Below are positions 44,503 to 53,901 of a stretch of DNA of 64,000 bases, in pieces (positions within the stretch are counted from its first letter, which is position 1; the number at the start of each line of letters is the position of its first letter). The translations under genes and the position numbers were made by a program. The DNA lies in the NCBI GenBank assembly GCA_964019335.1, contig OZ025699.1, positions 434,001 through 498,000 on the forward strand. Direction: 5' to 3'. The notes beneath the pieces are model-generated. The model was not told where the DNA came from. It made no database searches and was given only the letters and a program-made list of their open reading frames with translations. The DNA is from Diplonema japonicum. Lineage: Eukaryota; Euglenozoa; Diplonemea; Diplonemida; Diplonemidae.

Positions 44503-44504
44503 AG
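44503..44504 (+). promoter_or_regulatory. candidate SL trans-splice acceptor
   Basis: AG in CCCCTTACTCACAG downstream of a C/T-rich tract, 48 bases before the ATG at 44553. Confidence 0.5.
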
Positions 44505-44552
44505 GTTTCTCCTTTTTTTGTCAAAAAAAAAAAAAAGATTAGTTCGACGGAG

Positions 44553-47500
44553 ATGACTGACACGCCCCCCCGGGCTTCCAAAATGCTCGGCAACGAAGAA
44601 GGCGGACATGGCGTGAAAGTGGGGGAATTCGAAAGGCCGAACCTCATGGCTGCGGTGTACTTCGTGATGGTGAAGAACGCGCGGCTGAAGATGCGGTCGT
44701 GGGTGGGGATGCTGGTGGAGACCCTCCTTCCCGCCCTGTTCATGACAATGCTTGTTCCCGCCTACGTCGCTGCAGGTTTTCAAAACCACGGGAACAGGGA
44801 ATTCCTGGACAACCACATGAACCCCAACGATTACTTCCGTCCCTGGATGTGCACGCGGAACGGGCAGACGGTCCCTTCAGGGTACTCCCTCTGCACGGAC
44901 AGTCCGCCTGAGCATCATTGCCTTGGAAACCTGTGTTTGAACTCATCTTTATCTGACAACGGTAAGGTCAGTGAAGTGCTGCAGCCGTGGTATCAAGTCA
45001 CAAATTCCACGTCCATTCCCAGCTTCGATGTTGTAGCCCTGTGGAGGAACTACGCAATGACGAAATCCCTTCCTGGAGAGAGCGAGGAGGGGGTCAATAT
45101 GGCGAATGCGTTGAGAACAGGGATCAACATCAGCGTGCACGGGGATGGTGCGGCACGCTTCGACGACTGGTTCACGCAGAACACGTACACGTACCAGTTC
45201 GTGAGGACGAACCAGTTTGCAACGGAGAAGGAAGCGACCGACTACGCGTCCACACGTTCCGGGTCTAGCAAGATCTGGGCTGTCATTGTCCTCACAGGAA
45301 ACACCGAGATCTCCATCAGAATGAACCGTACCTCCACGCCCACTGAGGTGGAGTCTTCTGACACCAACGGTCTTAGCGGAAGTTTCCGCACCTACCTTGG
45401 CGGGGGATTCCTCACCATCCAGACACTCTACACTCGCAACATCACAGGGTCAACTGTTGCAGACGAGCCTCTCCTGGTCCCCATGCCCGTGCAGGGGTAC
45501 CGCTCCAACAGTTTTCTGAAGAGTGCTGGAGACTTCCTCCCGATGATCATGACGCTCGCCTTCCTCTTCCCCCTCTCGCAGATCGTGTCCGCCATCGTGA
45601 AGGAGAAGGAGTCGCGCATCCGAGAGGCGATGCTCATCATGGGGCTGCCCTCCGCCGCCTTCAAGCTCTCCTGGCTCCTTACTACGATGCTTCAAATGAC
45701 AATCACGGGCCTCCTCCTCTCTATTGTGGTGGTAGCCTCCTTCTTGAGCGACGTGAACTACAGCATCGTCCTCATCGTGTGCCTGAGCTACTGCCTGTCT
45801 CTGGCGGCAGCTGGAATCCTGATGTCTGTGTTCTTCTCGAAGGCGTCGCTCGCGAGTCTTGTGAGCCCGATGATCTACCTGATGACGGCGATCCCTTCGT
45901 TCATCTTGACAAATCCGGCTTTGACTACAAAGCGGGGTTTGTCTTGCTTCAACACGTACGCCTTTTCGCAGGCCTTGGACATCCTCTTCAAGGCATCAGG
46001 CAAGGGCGACCCGATGACCTGGGGCAACGCCGGGAACGGTTCGTACTCCCTGCTGACGGCCCTGGGCTTCATGTGGGGCGACATGGTGGTCTACCTCCTG
46101 CTCGCGGCGTGGCTGGACCAGGTGCTGCCCAGCGAGTGGGGGGCGAAGAAGCCCTTCTACTACTTCTGCTGGCCGCCCTTGTGGTTCAAGTCGGAGGGGA
46201 CTGAAGACGAAGATGATATTGAAGACGGGATGATGAACCGGGACAACCTGGAGGCAATCACGGACCAGAATCTCCTCCAAAAGGAGAGGATCAAGGTGAA
46301 GAACCTTCGGAAGGAGTTCCACATGGACGGCAACACGAGAGTCGCTGTGAACAACGTGAACCTGTCGCTGTACGAGGGGCAGATCCTGGCGCTGCTGGGG
46401 CACAACGGAGCGGGGAAGACGACCCTCATCAACATGCTGACGGGGATGCTGCCTGTGACCTCGGGGGATGCCTCCGTGTTCAACAACTCGGTGCGGTACA
46501 ACATGGAGGCGGTGAGGAAGGACATCGGGCTGTGTCCGCAGCACAACATCTTGTGGGACAACATGACGTGCGCGGAGCACCTCCGCTACTACGGACGGGT
46601 GAAGGGGGTGCCCTCGGCGGAGTTGGAAGAGCACGTGGACGACATCCTGAGGAAGGTGGAGCTGGACGACAAGAAGGACGTGTACTCGATGGCGCTGTCT
46701 GGCGGGATGAAGCGGAAGCTCAGCGTGGGGATCTCCTTGATGGGGGGCCCGAAGTTCCTGATCCTCGACGAGCCGACTGCCGGGATGGACGTGCAGGCAA
46801 GGAGGGCGGTGTGGGATCTGCTGAAGACGGTGCGGGCGGGGCGCACCATCCTGCTGACGACGCACTTCATGGACGAGGCGGACCTCTTGGGGGACTCGAT
46901 CGCCATCCTGCACGACGGGCGCGTGAACTGCTGGGGGTCGTCGTTCTTCCTGAAGCAGAAGCTGGGGGTGGGCTACAACCTCACCATGGAGCTGGCGCCG
47001 GGGACGAACGTCTCAACCATCACCAACACCATCAAGGAGGAGGTGGGCCCGCTGAGGGGAGATGGTGACGAGCAAAACATCGAGCTGCTGTCGTCGGCCG
47101 GGTCGGAGCTTGCATACAGGATTCCCATGTGGGGGCTTCCGAACTTCGCGAGCCTGTTCGAACAGCTTGAGGTGAGGGGCAAGGAGCTGGGGGTCAACAC
47201 CTTCGGGATAAGCGTGACGACCTTGGAGGAGATCTTCATCAAGATCGCACACGACAACACGGAGCCGACGAACACGACGCCCGACGTGCAGCCCTCGGGC
47301 ACAGGGCAGCAGCATCTCCTGAAAAACATCGACATCGACCCGGCCGACAAGATGCGGGGAGCGGAGCTCTACAGCTCGCAGTGGACGGGCCTCTTCTACA
47401 AGAGGTTCATCTACAGCAAGCGCGACAAGTGCACCGTGTGCTTCCAACTCGTGCTGCCTGTAGTGGTGGTGCTGTTCACGCTTGCTTTGGTGACGACTTC

Positions 47501-49628
47501 TGTGGGTGAGCTGGGTGAGATCAGCCTGTGGGGGTATGAGGAGGAATCCATCTTCCCCGTGTCGCCTGTGAACAGCCCGTACGCAGTGGGAGGGTTGATC
47601 GGTGGCATGACCCCAATGCCTGCTGACTACGGGACAGCGGCGAACATGAGCAACTACCTGCTGCACAGGGACGGGAGAAACGTGAAGTGCTGGCAGGCTC
47701 TGTTCCAAGAGACGGCCGGTTTAACAACCCCACGAACAGCCTTCTTCAACTCAAGTGAACCACACAGCATTCCTATCATGTTGAGCGGGTACGCTTCGCT
47801 GCTTTACAGAGAGACCCAGAATGCGTCCGGTGGGATCTACGTGACGAACAGCCCCCTCCCTTACAGCGACTACTACAAAGACAGGGAGAAGTCCATGATG
47901 GCTGTGATGATCGCGATCAACATCATCCTCCCCTTCTGCTTCATCCCCGCCAACTACGTCGCCTTCCTTGTGAGGGAGCGCGTCAGCAAGTCGAAGCACG
48001 TGCAGATCGTCTCGGGGGTGCGCCTCAGCGCCTACTGGATGTCCAACTTCTGCTGGGACCTGGTTTCCTTCATCGTCTCCACCTTCCTCTCCATCCTGAT
48101 ATTCCTCCTGTTCAACAGGGAAGAGTTCGTCGGGAGCTCGGAGGCCTTCATCGCCGTCTTGTTGCTGTTCTTCTTCTACGGGGTGACCGCGATCTTCGCC
48201 TCGTACTTTGCATCCTTCTACTTCGAGAGCGCCACGACGGGGCAGAACACGGTGCTGCTCGGGAACTACTTCTCGGGGTTCGCGCTGACCATCACAATCG
48301 CGATTCTGCAGCTACTCAGCTCAACGAAGGACGTGGCGAAGGTGCTGCGGTTCATCTTCCGCGTGGTCCCGGCCTTCTGCCTCGGGGACGGGGTCCTGGC
48401 CTTGGCACAGCTGCCGGCGAACCGCAGAATGGGAGCGACCTCCGACACGCCGCTGTCGATGGACGTGGTGGGGTGGGACATCGTGTTCATGTGCATCATG
48501 TTCCCCCTGTACGCGTTTGGGGCGATGTCGCACGACTTCCCGGAGATCTGGTACAAGCTCGGGCTGCGGACGCCTCCCAACACGGACGGGGTGGCGGACG
48601 AAAGGGCCGCCATCATGGACGACGACGTCGCAGCGGAGAAGGCAGCGGTGATGGCGAAGCGGGACGGGGACGTGGTGGAGGTGCGCGGGGTGCGAAAGGT
48701 GTACCCGGCCCGCGGGAACCAGCCTCCGAAGGTCGCGGTGCGCGAGGTGACGTTCGGTGTGAAGACGGACGAGATCTTCGCCTTCTTGGGGACGAACGGG
48801 GCGGGGAAGACGAGCACCATCTCCGTTCTGGCGGGGGACTACGCCCCGACGGCGGGGACGGCCTCGATCAAGGGCCACGACGTAGTGACGGACGCTGCGG
48901 AGGCGAAGAGGGAGCTTGGGTACTGCCCGCAGTTCGACGCGCTGCTGGACATGCTGACGCCGAGGGAGCACATCGAGCTGTACGCCTCGCTTCGCGGGGT
49001 CCCGACAAGCATAAGGGGCGAGATGGCGAACAGCCTGATCCAGGTGCTGGGGCTGCAGGAGCACGAGAACACGGTCTGCAAGAAGCTGTCGGGAGGGAAC
49101 AAGAGGAAGACGAGCATCGCGATCTCCCTGATCGGGGGCCCGTCGTGCATCCTGCTGGACGAGCCGACCGCGGGGATGGACCCTGTGGCGAGGAGGGGGA
49201 TGTGGTCCGCCCTGCAAGTCATCGGGAAGGGGAGGTGCGTGGTCCTCACGACCCACCACTTGGAGGAGGTGGAGGCCCTGGCCCACCGCACGGCGATCAT
49301 GGTGGACGGTGGCCTGCAGTGCTTGGGGACGCTGTCGCATTTGAAGAACAAGTTCGGCGGGGCCTACGAGGTGCAGGTGAAGGTGGCCCCCGAAGGCGAG
49401 GCAACGCTGCAGAACTTCTTCAAGACCACCTTCCCCTCCTCCGACCTTGTGGAGCAGACCAACCACAGGCTCACCTACCAGCTCCCCGCAGGGCAGAGGC
49501 TCTCAGAGATGTTCTCCATCATCCAGTCCTCCAGGGACAAGCTAGGCATCGTGGACTACTCCATCAGCGAGACCTCCCTCGAACAGGTCTTCATTGCTAT
49601 TTGCAAGAAGTATGTTTCTGAGTCATGA
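44553..49628 (+). CDS. ABCA-type full-length ABC transporter
   Basis: 1,691 residues with the ABCA order TMD1-NBD1-TMD2-NBD2. Each TMD starts with one helix, then a long lumenal loop (about 75-330 and 980-1120), then a block of helices. NBD1 has Walker A GHNGAGKTT (about 616), signature LSGGMKRKLS (about 713) and Walker B LILDEPTAGMD (about 734). NBD2 has GTNGAGKTS (about 1414), LSGGNKRKTS (about 1511) and ILLDEPTAGMD (about 1532). Both sites look competent for ATP hydrolysis. Family members move lipids or sterols across membranes of the endolysosomal system or plasma membrane; the cargo here cannot be predicted. The ATG at 44553 is the first after the candidate acceptor. Confidence 0.95.
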   Translation: MTDTPPRASKMLGNEEGGHGVKVGEFERPNLMAAVYFVMVKNARLKMRSWVGMLVETLLPALFMTMLVPAYVAAGFQNHGNREFLDNHMNPNDYFRPWMCTRNGQTVPSGYSLCTDSPPEHHCLGNLCLNSSLSDNGKVSEVLQPWYQVTNSTSIPSFDVVALWRNYAMTKSLPGESEEGVNMANALRTGINISVHGDGAARFDDWFTQNTYTYQFVRTNQFATEKEATDYASTRSGSSKIWAVIVLTGNTEISIRMNRTSTPTEVESSDTNGLSGSFRTYLGGGFLTIQTLYTRNITGSTVADEPLLVPMPVQGYRSNSFLKSAGDFLPMIMTLAFLFPLSQIVSAIVKEKESRIREAMLIMGLPSAAFKLSWLLTTMLQMTITGLLLSIVVVASFLSDVNYSIVLIVCLSYCLSLAAAGILMSVFFSKASLASLVSPMIYLMTAIPSFILTNPALTTKRGLSCFNTYAFSQALDILFKASGKGDPMTWGNAGNGSYSLLTALGFMWGDMVVYLLLAAWLDQVLPSEWGAKKPFYYFCWPPLWFKSEGTEDEDDIEDGMMNRDNLEAITDQNLLQKERIKVKNLRKEFHMDGNTRVAVNNVNLSLYEGQILALLGHNGAGKTTLINMLTGMLPVTSGDASVFNNSVRYNMEAVRKDIGLCPQHNILWDNMTCAEHLRYYGRVKGVPSAELEEHVDDILRKVELDDKKDVYSMALSGGMKRKLSVGISLMGGPKFLILDEPTAGMDVQARRAVWDLLKTVRAGRTILLTTHFMDEADLLGDSIAILHDGRVNCWGSSFFLKQKLGVGYNLTMELAPGTNVSTITNTIKEEVGPLRGDGDEQNIELLSSAGSELAYRIPMWGLPNFASLFEQLEVRGKELGVNTFGISVTTLEEIFIKIAHDNTEPTNTTPDVQPSGTGQQHLLKNIDIDPADKMRGAELYSSQWTGLFYKRFIYSKRDKCTVCFQLVLPVVVVLFTLALVTTSVGELGEISLWGYEEESIFPVSPVNSPYAVGGLIGGMTPMPADYGTAANMSNYLLHRDGRNVKCWQALFQETAGLTTPRTAFFNSSEPHSIPIMLSGYASLLYRETQNASGGIYVTNSPLPYSDYYKDREKSMMAVMIAINIILPFCFIPANYVAFLVRERVSKSKHVQIVSGVRLSAYWMSNFCWDLVSFIVSTFLSILIFLLFNREEFVGSSEAFIAVLLLFFFYGVTAIFASYFASFYFESATTGQNTVLLGNYFSGFALTITIAILQLLSSTKDVAKVLRFIFRVVPAFCLGDGVLALAQLPANRRMGATSDTPLSMDVVGWDIVFMCIMFPLYAFGAMSHDFPEIWYKLGLRTPPNTDGVADERAAIMDDDVAAEKAAVMAKRDGDVVEVRGVRKVYPARGNQPPKVAVREVTFGVKTDEIFAFLGTNGAGKTSTISVLAGDYAPTAGTASIKGHDVVTDAAEAKRELGYCPQFDALLDMLTPREHIELYASLRGVPTSIRGEMANSLIQVLGLQEHENTVCKKLSGGNKRKTSIAISLIGGPSCILLDEPTAGMDPVARRGMWSALQVIGKGRCVVLTTHHLEEVEALAHRTAIMVDGGLQCLGTLSHLKNKFGGAYEVQVKVAPEGEATLQNFFKTTFPSSDLVEQTNHRLTYQLPAGQRLSEMFSIIQSSRDKLGIVDYSISETSLEQVFIAICKKYVSES

Positions 49629-50075
49629 AAGGCATAGAAGAGAGACATAGAAGAGGGGGTTTTACTTTTTACAATCAAAAAGAAAGGGGGGAAATAACAT
49701 GAAGAGAGAAATGAAGAAGAAGAAAAAAAAAGGAATAAAAAGAAATTTTTAAATAAAAACCCCGCTTTCCTCCTGCTTTCCTCTTTCATTTACATTTTTT
49801 ATTTTATTTTTTTTTTGAGCACAGGATCCCGTTTCGTATTCTTGTTCTGTTTTATGCAAGAGGGGGTTCTTTTACAATCCTCAAAAAGAAATTTAATTGT
49901 CCTGGCAAAGTAAAAAAAAAAAAAAATGTATGGGACTTATACAATAAAGGGGAGAAGAAGAAGAAAAAAAGGGAGTGGTAGTGCCTTCTTCTCTTCTTTA
50001 CCCATTTTTTTTTTTAAAGCAAATTCTTTTGATTTTGTGCTTAGTGAGCCTTCAACCACAGGTGATCCAACACAG

Positions 50076-50115
<40 letters not shown>

Positions 50116-50878
50116 CCACCTTACAGCCTACATAGGAAGGAGGAAGAGAACACAGAGGGAGGAAGTGGGAGGGGCGGGGGAATCTTCCCCCCCCTCTCCC
50201 TTGCCTTAGTTCCTTTCTCTCGGCACTTCCATATTGATTTCTTTTTTTTTTTTTTTTTTTTTTTTCTTGTTTCAATTTCAATTGTATTTACAATTCCTTC
50301 CTGGATTATCCATGAACGAACCAAAATCCCTATCTACATGATTTCCCCCCCTCTTTTTTATTATTATTATTTTGTTTTCCCCTCCCCCATTTTGTTCCCT
50401 GTGAAGCTTTGGACATTTGAAGCAAGAGACACGTAATGATACCACAAGGACCCTGCTTTGTGGTACATTCCGTTGGCATTCTTGCCTACTCCCCGGATTG
50501 GATGGAAAAAGAAATAAGAAAAAAAAAAGAAAAAGGAAATACAACTGCAATCTGCTTGCATCTTCCCTTTTTTTTTTGTTTTGATTTTTTGAAGGCAGAA
50601 AAATTAAAATAAAATAAAATAAAAAGATGATGAACAAGAGAAGGGGAAAAAAAAAAGAAAAAAGAAAAAGTAAGGGTGTGCGTGCCAACCCTCTTTTTCT
50701 ACCTTTCTCTCTCTTTTATTTCTCCCCTCCCCCCATTCTGAGCCCAGTCCTCAGGAAATATACAAAGAAAGAATTATTCATTAAAAAAAAACCTACCTCC
50801 CTTCACTTCCTTTCAATCTGCATATTCCTTTTTTTTTTCTTTCTTTTTTTCTTTACCCACTTACTTCCATGCCTAGCT

Positions 50879-50919
<41 letters not shown>

Positions 50920-51408
50920 AGAGGAAACGAGAAGAAAAAAAAAAGAAGAGGCAGTACCCCTGCCTTGCCTTTTTCTCTTCTTCTTTTTTTTTTTTTTTTT
51001 TTTTTTGTTTGTGAGACAAGACAAGTCACAAGCAGCAGAGAAGTATATGCCCATTCCACGTTGAACATTACTTTTGCCCAAGAGAAGTACTCCTTGAACC
51101 ACCCAAGCAACTGGGGAAACTTCAAAAGTAGGGGCGTAAAATATAGTTGCCCTGGAGGGGGGGGGACACTTAATATGGGTGGACACCCCCCCCCTTTTTT
51201 TCGCCTCATTACTCCAGATCTTCGACAAACCTGTAAAAGAAAAAAAAAGCAAAGTTTTTCTGATAAAACCGACACTCCTTTCTTGGGCAAGGGGCATTCT
51301 TCTTGTTTTTTTTTTTTTTTTTTTTTTTTTTTTCGTTGACTTTCTTTCACGCTGCCCTCTTTTTTTTTTTTTTTTTTTTCCATTTTAAAAGATTCGATTC
51401 TTAAGAAA

Positions 51409-51439
<31 letters not shown>

Positions 51440-51499
51440 ACAGATTTATGTATTTCGTTTTTCTTTGTCAAAAAAAAAAAAAAAAAAAAAATTATTATC
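49629..51499. other. intergenic homopolymer-rich region
   Basis: About 1.9 kb of T- and A-runs (for example T38 at about 50881-50918 and T31 near 51305-51333) with short unique islands (50040-50060, 50400-50510, 51010-51180). Open frames on both strands are Lys/Phe-rich artefacts. No gene or RNA supported. Confidence 0.7.
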
Positions 51500-51501
51500 A
51501 G
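51500..51501 (+). promoter_or_regulatory. candidate SL trans-splice acceptor
   Basis: AG in TTATTATCAG, 11 bases before the ATG at 51513. The tract upstream is A-rich rather than pyrimidine-rich, so this is weaker than the others. Confidence 0.3.
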
Positions 51502-51512
51502 GTAGGGGAAAG

Positions 51513-52220
51513 ATGAACAATGAAAAGCTTGGAAGGATCCTTCAAGAAATCTTCGGCGACAAGTTGAACCGTGTCGGTGGCGGCAGGTGGATGGCTCTGC
51601 TTGAGGATGGCTTAAAGTTCCAGTGCATGACTGACGAAAGGGCAGACAGAATGCGTTTTATCGTACCGGTGATGCCCGTGGGTGGCGCACCCAATGAGTT
51701 CCTCCAAAGGCTGCTCCAAGCAAGCTTTCACTCAGCACTGGACGCAAGATACGCAATAGCCGATGGCCTTGTATGGTCATGTTTCATCCACCCCTTAGGA
51801 AGCCTTACTGAAAGCTTTGCTAAAGATGGTGTAAAGCAGGTGCTGAAGCTAGCCCACACCACGGGTTCTACCTATTCTAGTTGTGATTTGGTTTTTGTAG
51901 GATCCGTGGAAAGGGGTGAAGCACCCAAGGCGAGAAAGACGGCTTCGGAAGCTTTTGAGGCCGCTGTACAGACTCTCAAGCCGGAGGTCCTGAACGCACC
52001 GCCTCATCTTTGCGATCCGCTGACTTTTGAGCTGCTTCAGGACCCGGTTCTGATCCCTTCCGGGCACACCTTTGAAAGGGCCACCATTATGGAGCATATT
52101 GCAAGGTTTCACAACAATCCTTTCACCAGAGACCCGCTCAGCGTGAGCGACCTGACGCCCAACAGGGCCATCCAAGAAGCGTTGTCGGAGTGGTCTGGGT
52201 CGAGCGAAATGAACCGGTGA
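51513..52220 (+). CDS. Type III chaperone-like domain fused to U-box
   Basis: 235 residues from the ATG at 51513; the frame is open from 51465 but only through a poly-A run with no ATG. Residues about 1-130 have the size and strand/helix order of the CesT/Tir-chaperone fold (an N-terminal helix, WMALLEDGLKFQC, MRFIVPVMPV, a helix, then a strand and a closing helix). This fold is best known from bacterial type III secretion chaperones and occurs sporadically in protists. Residues about 162-230 are a U-box (DPLTFELLQDPVLIPSGHTFERATI...NPFTRDPL), which recruits E2 enzymes in ubiquitin ligation. The likely role is a ubiquitin ligase whose N-terminal domain binds clients. The U-box is sure; the chaperone-like part is a fold-level guess. 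Confidence 0.75.
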   Translation: MNNEKLGRILQEIFGDKLNRVGGGRWMALLEDGLKFQCMTDERADRMRFIVPVMPVGGAPNEFLQRLLQASFHSALDARYAIADGLVWSCFIHPLGSLTESFAKDGVKQVLKLAHTTGSTYSSCDLVFVGSVERGEAPKARKTASEAFEAAVQTLKPEVLNAPPHLCDPLTFELLQDPVLIPSGHTFERATIMEHIARFHNNPFTRDPLSVSDLTPNRAIQEALSEWSGSSEMNR

Positions 52221-52222
52221 TG

Positions 52223-52256
<34 letters not shown>

Positions 52257-52258
52257 CC

Positions 52259-52375
52259 AACCAACGATTCTAAAGCTACAGTTTCTGTACTTTATTGGTG
52301 TCCGACCGTGCCAATAAAGTTCACACAGCAACGGTTTGAAAAGAAAATACAAATATTGGAAGTTGAAGCGCGACA
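52259..52375 (+). ncRNA. Spliced leader (SL) RNA gene or SL RNA-derived copy
   Basis: Bases 52259-52297 form a 39-nt leader starting AACCAACG and containing ACAGTTTCTGTACT, the block shared by kinetoplastid and diplonemid leaders, and ending TTTATTG. GT follows at 52298. ACTTTATTGG (52289-52298) pairs perfectly with CCAATAAAGT (52311-52320) around a 12-base loop. This is stem-loop I of SL RNA, with the 5' splice site in the stem. AAATATTGG (about 52351-52359) could be the Sm site. SL RNA donates its leader to the 5' end of mRNAs by trans-splicing. No T-run terminator follows; the 3' end is unclear and merges into the LINE leader. The gene lies 38 bp after the U-box stop. It may be functional, or a copy captured by the LINE. 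Confidence 0.85.
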
Positions 52376-52390
52376 CAGATCAGCAACGTA

Positions 52391-52461
52391 AAGGAGAAGA
52401 GAAGAGAAGAGAAGAGAAGAAAAATCGAGTCATATCAGATCATATCAGATCATATCAGATC
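52391..52461 (+). repeat. AGAGA and ATCATATCAG tandem repeats in the LINE leader
   Basis: A GAGAA-type run (about 52391-52420) is followed by three to four copies of a 10-bp unit ATCATATCAG (about 52430-52461). Such 5' repeats are common in LINE promoters; the role here is not shown. Confidence 0.8.
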
Positions 52462-52504
52462 ACAGCAAACACATTGACAATCTAAGCTACCGCGTCAGTC
52501 TAAG

Positions 52505-53901
52505 ATGGACGTTCACAAAGCTTTGAAGGGGTACGGGATGACAGCCCGCGGGAAGGGGTACCGGATTGGAAACGGAAACTCCTTCTACGGAGTGGTCGGA
52601 GAGAAGACGGGAAAGAAGGGGAGCGACGTTAGGCGCCGCATGATACAAGAGCTGCGAGGAAGCGAGGAGTACCGGGCGAGTGTCATCGGAGACTACGACC
52701 TGTACTGCTCCCAGCACGCCAGGGAGGGGACCGCCGCGGACCCGGTTACCATCCAAGCCACCGCCCGCGCACTGAAGACCGACATCCACCTGATTACGGC
52801 CGACGGCGGCGCCCTCATCGTCTCCCCTATCGTGGGAGAGTCCAAGTCCAAGAAGCAGCCCATCCACGTCGCCTTCGACGGCCGGGCATACCTCAACGCC
52901 ACGGAGCCGTTCAACGTGAACGTGCTGAAGAAAGCTATGCAGCAGTTCAAGCTGCCACGGGTCGGGATTCCAACCTCAGACGGAGAGGCGAAGGCATGGA
53001 GGGGACCGAACAGCAAGCCACCACGGAAGGAACCGCAGGCAAAGAAATGCTGGCTCCTCGAGCAGGGACAGTTCGACCTACCCTTCATAGAGTGGGAAGA
53101 GCTGGTGGCAGGAAAAGATGGCATAGCCATCGCGACCGAGGTCAACGTGGAGGAGGCAGAAAAGATGTCCTGGGACGGGAACAAGGCAGTCCTCCTCAAC
53201 GCAACGGCAAGGGTCGATACGAACACGACGTCGTGCTCAAGGCGGCTGGAGAGTACTCGAACAGGACAATGTTCTTGCACGTACTGAGCGGAAAGATCTC
53301 GCGCTCTCAAAAAAACAAAAACACGGTGGGTATTGACCTGGCCGCGATGTACACGCGGGTAGCTTTCGTCGTCTCGAAGACGCACACCCCAGCCCAGACA
53401 TGGGAGAGGGTGACCTCCGAACCCCGGAAGCTGGTCCAGGAGATGCTGGGCTGTAGAACGATCCACAGGATCGACAAATACGTGGATGGACCGGCCCCAA
53501 GGGTTGACGTGCTCGTCACGATCGCAACCGAGAACCGCCGCCGCCTCGTAGGTGCATCCGGGAAGATGGGGGTCTTCGTCAAGCCGAAGGACGTGGAGAA
53601 GTCCCCTGTCGCCTGGCTCCCGAAGGAGATCACTCTGGAAGAGGCACTCGAGCTGGCGGAGACTGAGAAGCAGGGGTTAGCGCTGCGCGAATCCGACGGC
53701 CGTCTCGGGGTGAGGACATCGGAGGAGAGGAAAACCACGCTCCTCGACAAGGTATTAGGCGAGGAGGAGCGACAACGCGGGCAGCATGGGGAGCCCAGGT
53801 GGCGTTTGTCGGGACTGTACGGGCAGTGCGGAGCCGAACACGTTGAGGCGATACTCGAGGCGATTAAGTGGGAGGCCACGGCGGATGGTGCAACAGCATG
53901 A
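52505..53901 (+). pseudogene. LINE ORF1 with OTU-like domain, one frame break
   Basis: Starts at ATG 52505. The N-terminal about 130 residues resemble an OTU cysteine-protease fold: GNGNSFYGVVG, a helix and strand region, then TAADPVTIQATARALKTDIHLI and PIHVAFDGRAYLN. The position of the catalytic Cys is Ser26 and the C-terminal His is not seen, so it is probably inactive as a protease. Between about 53165 and 53215 the coding signal moves from one frame to the next (a net loss of one base or gain of two). It continues as 200 residues without a known domain, ending at the TGA at 53899-53901. Confidence 0.7.

Noticed and set aside
46532-49621. Overlapping frames inside the ABCA gene (46532-47068 and 48473-49621)
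   Set aside because: Shadows of the NBD coding regions, rich in Gly, Arg and Glu; the sense frame carries all ABC motifs.
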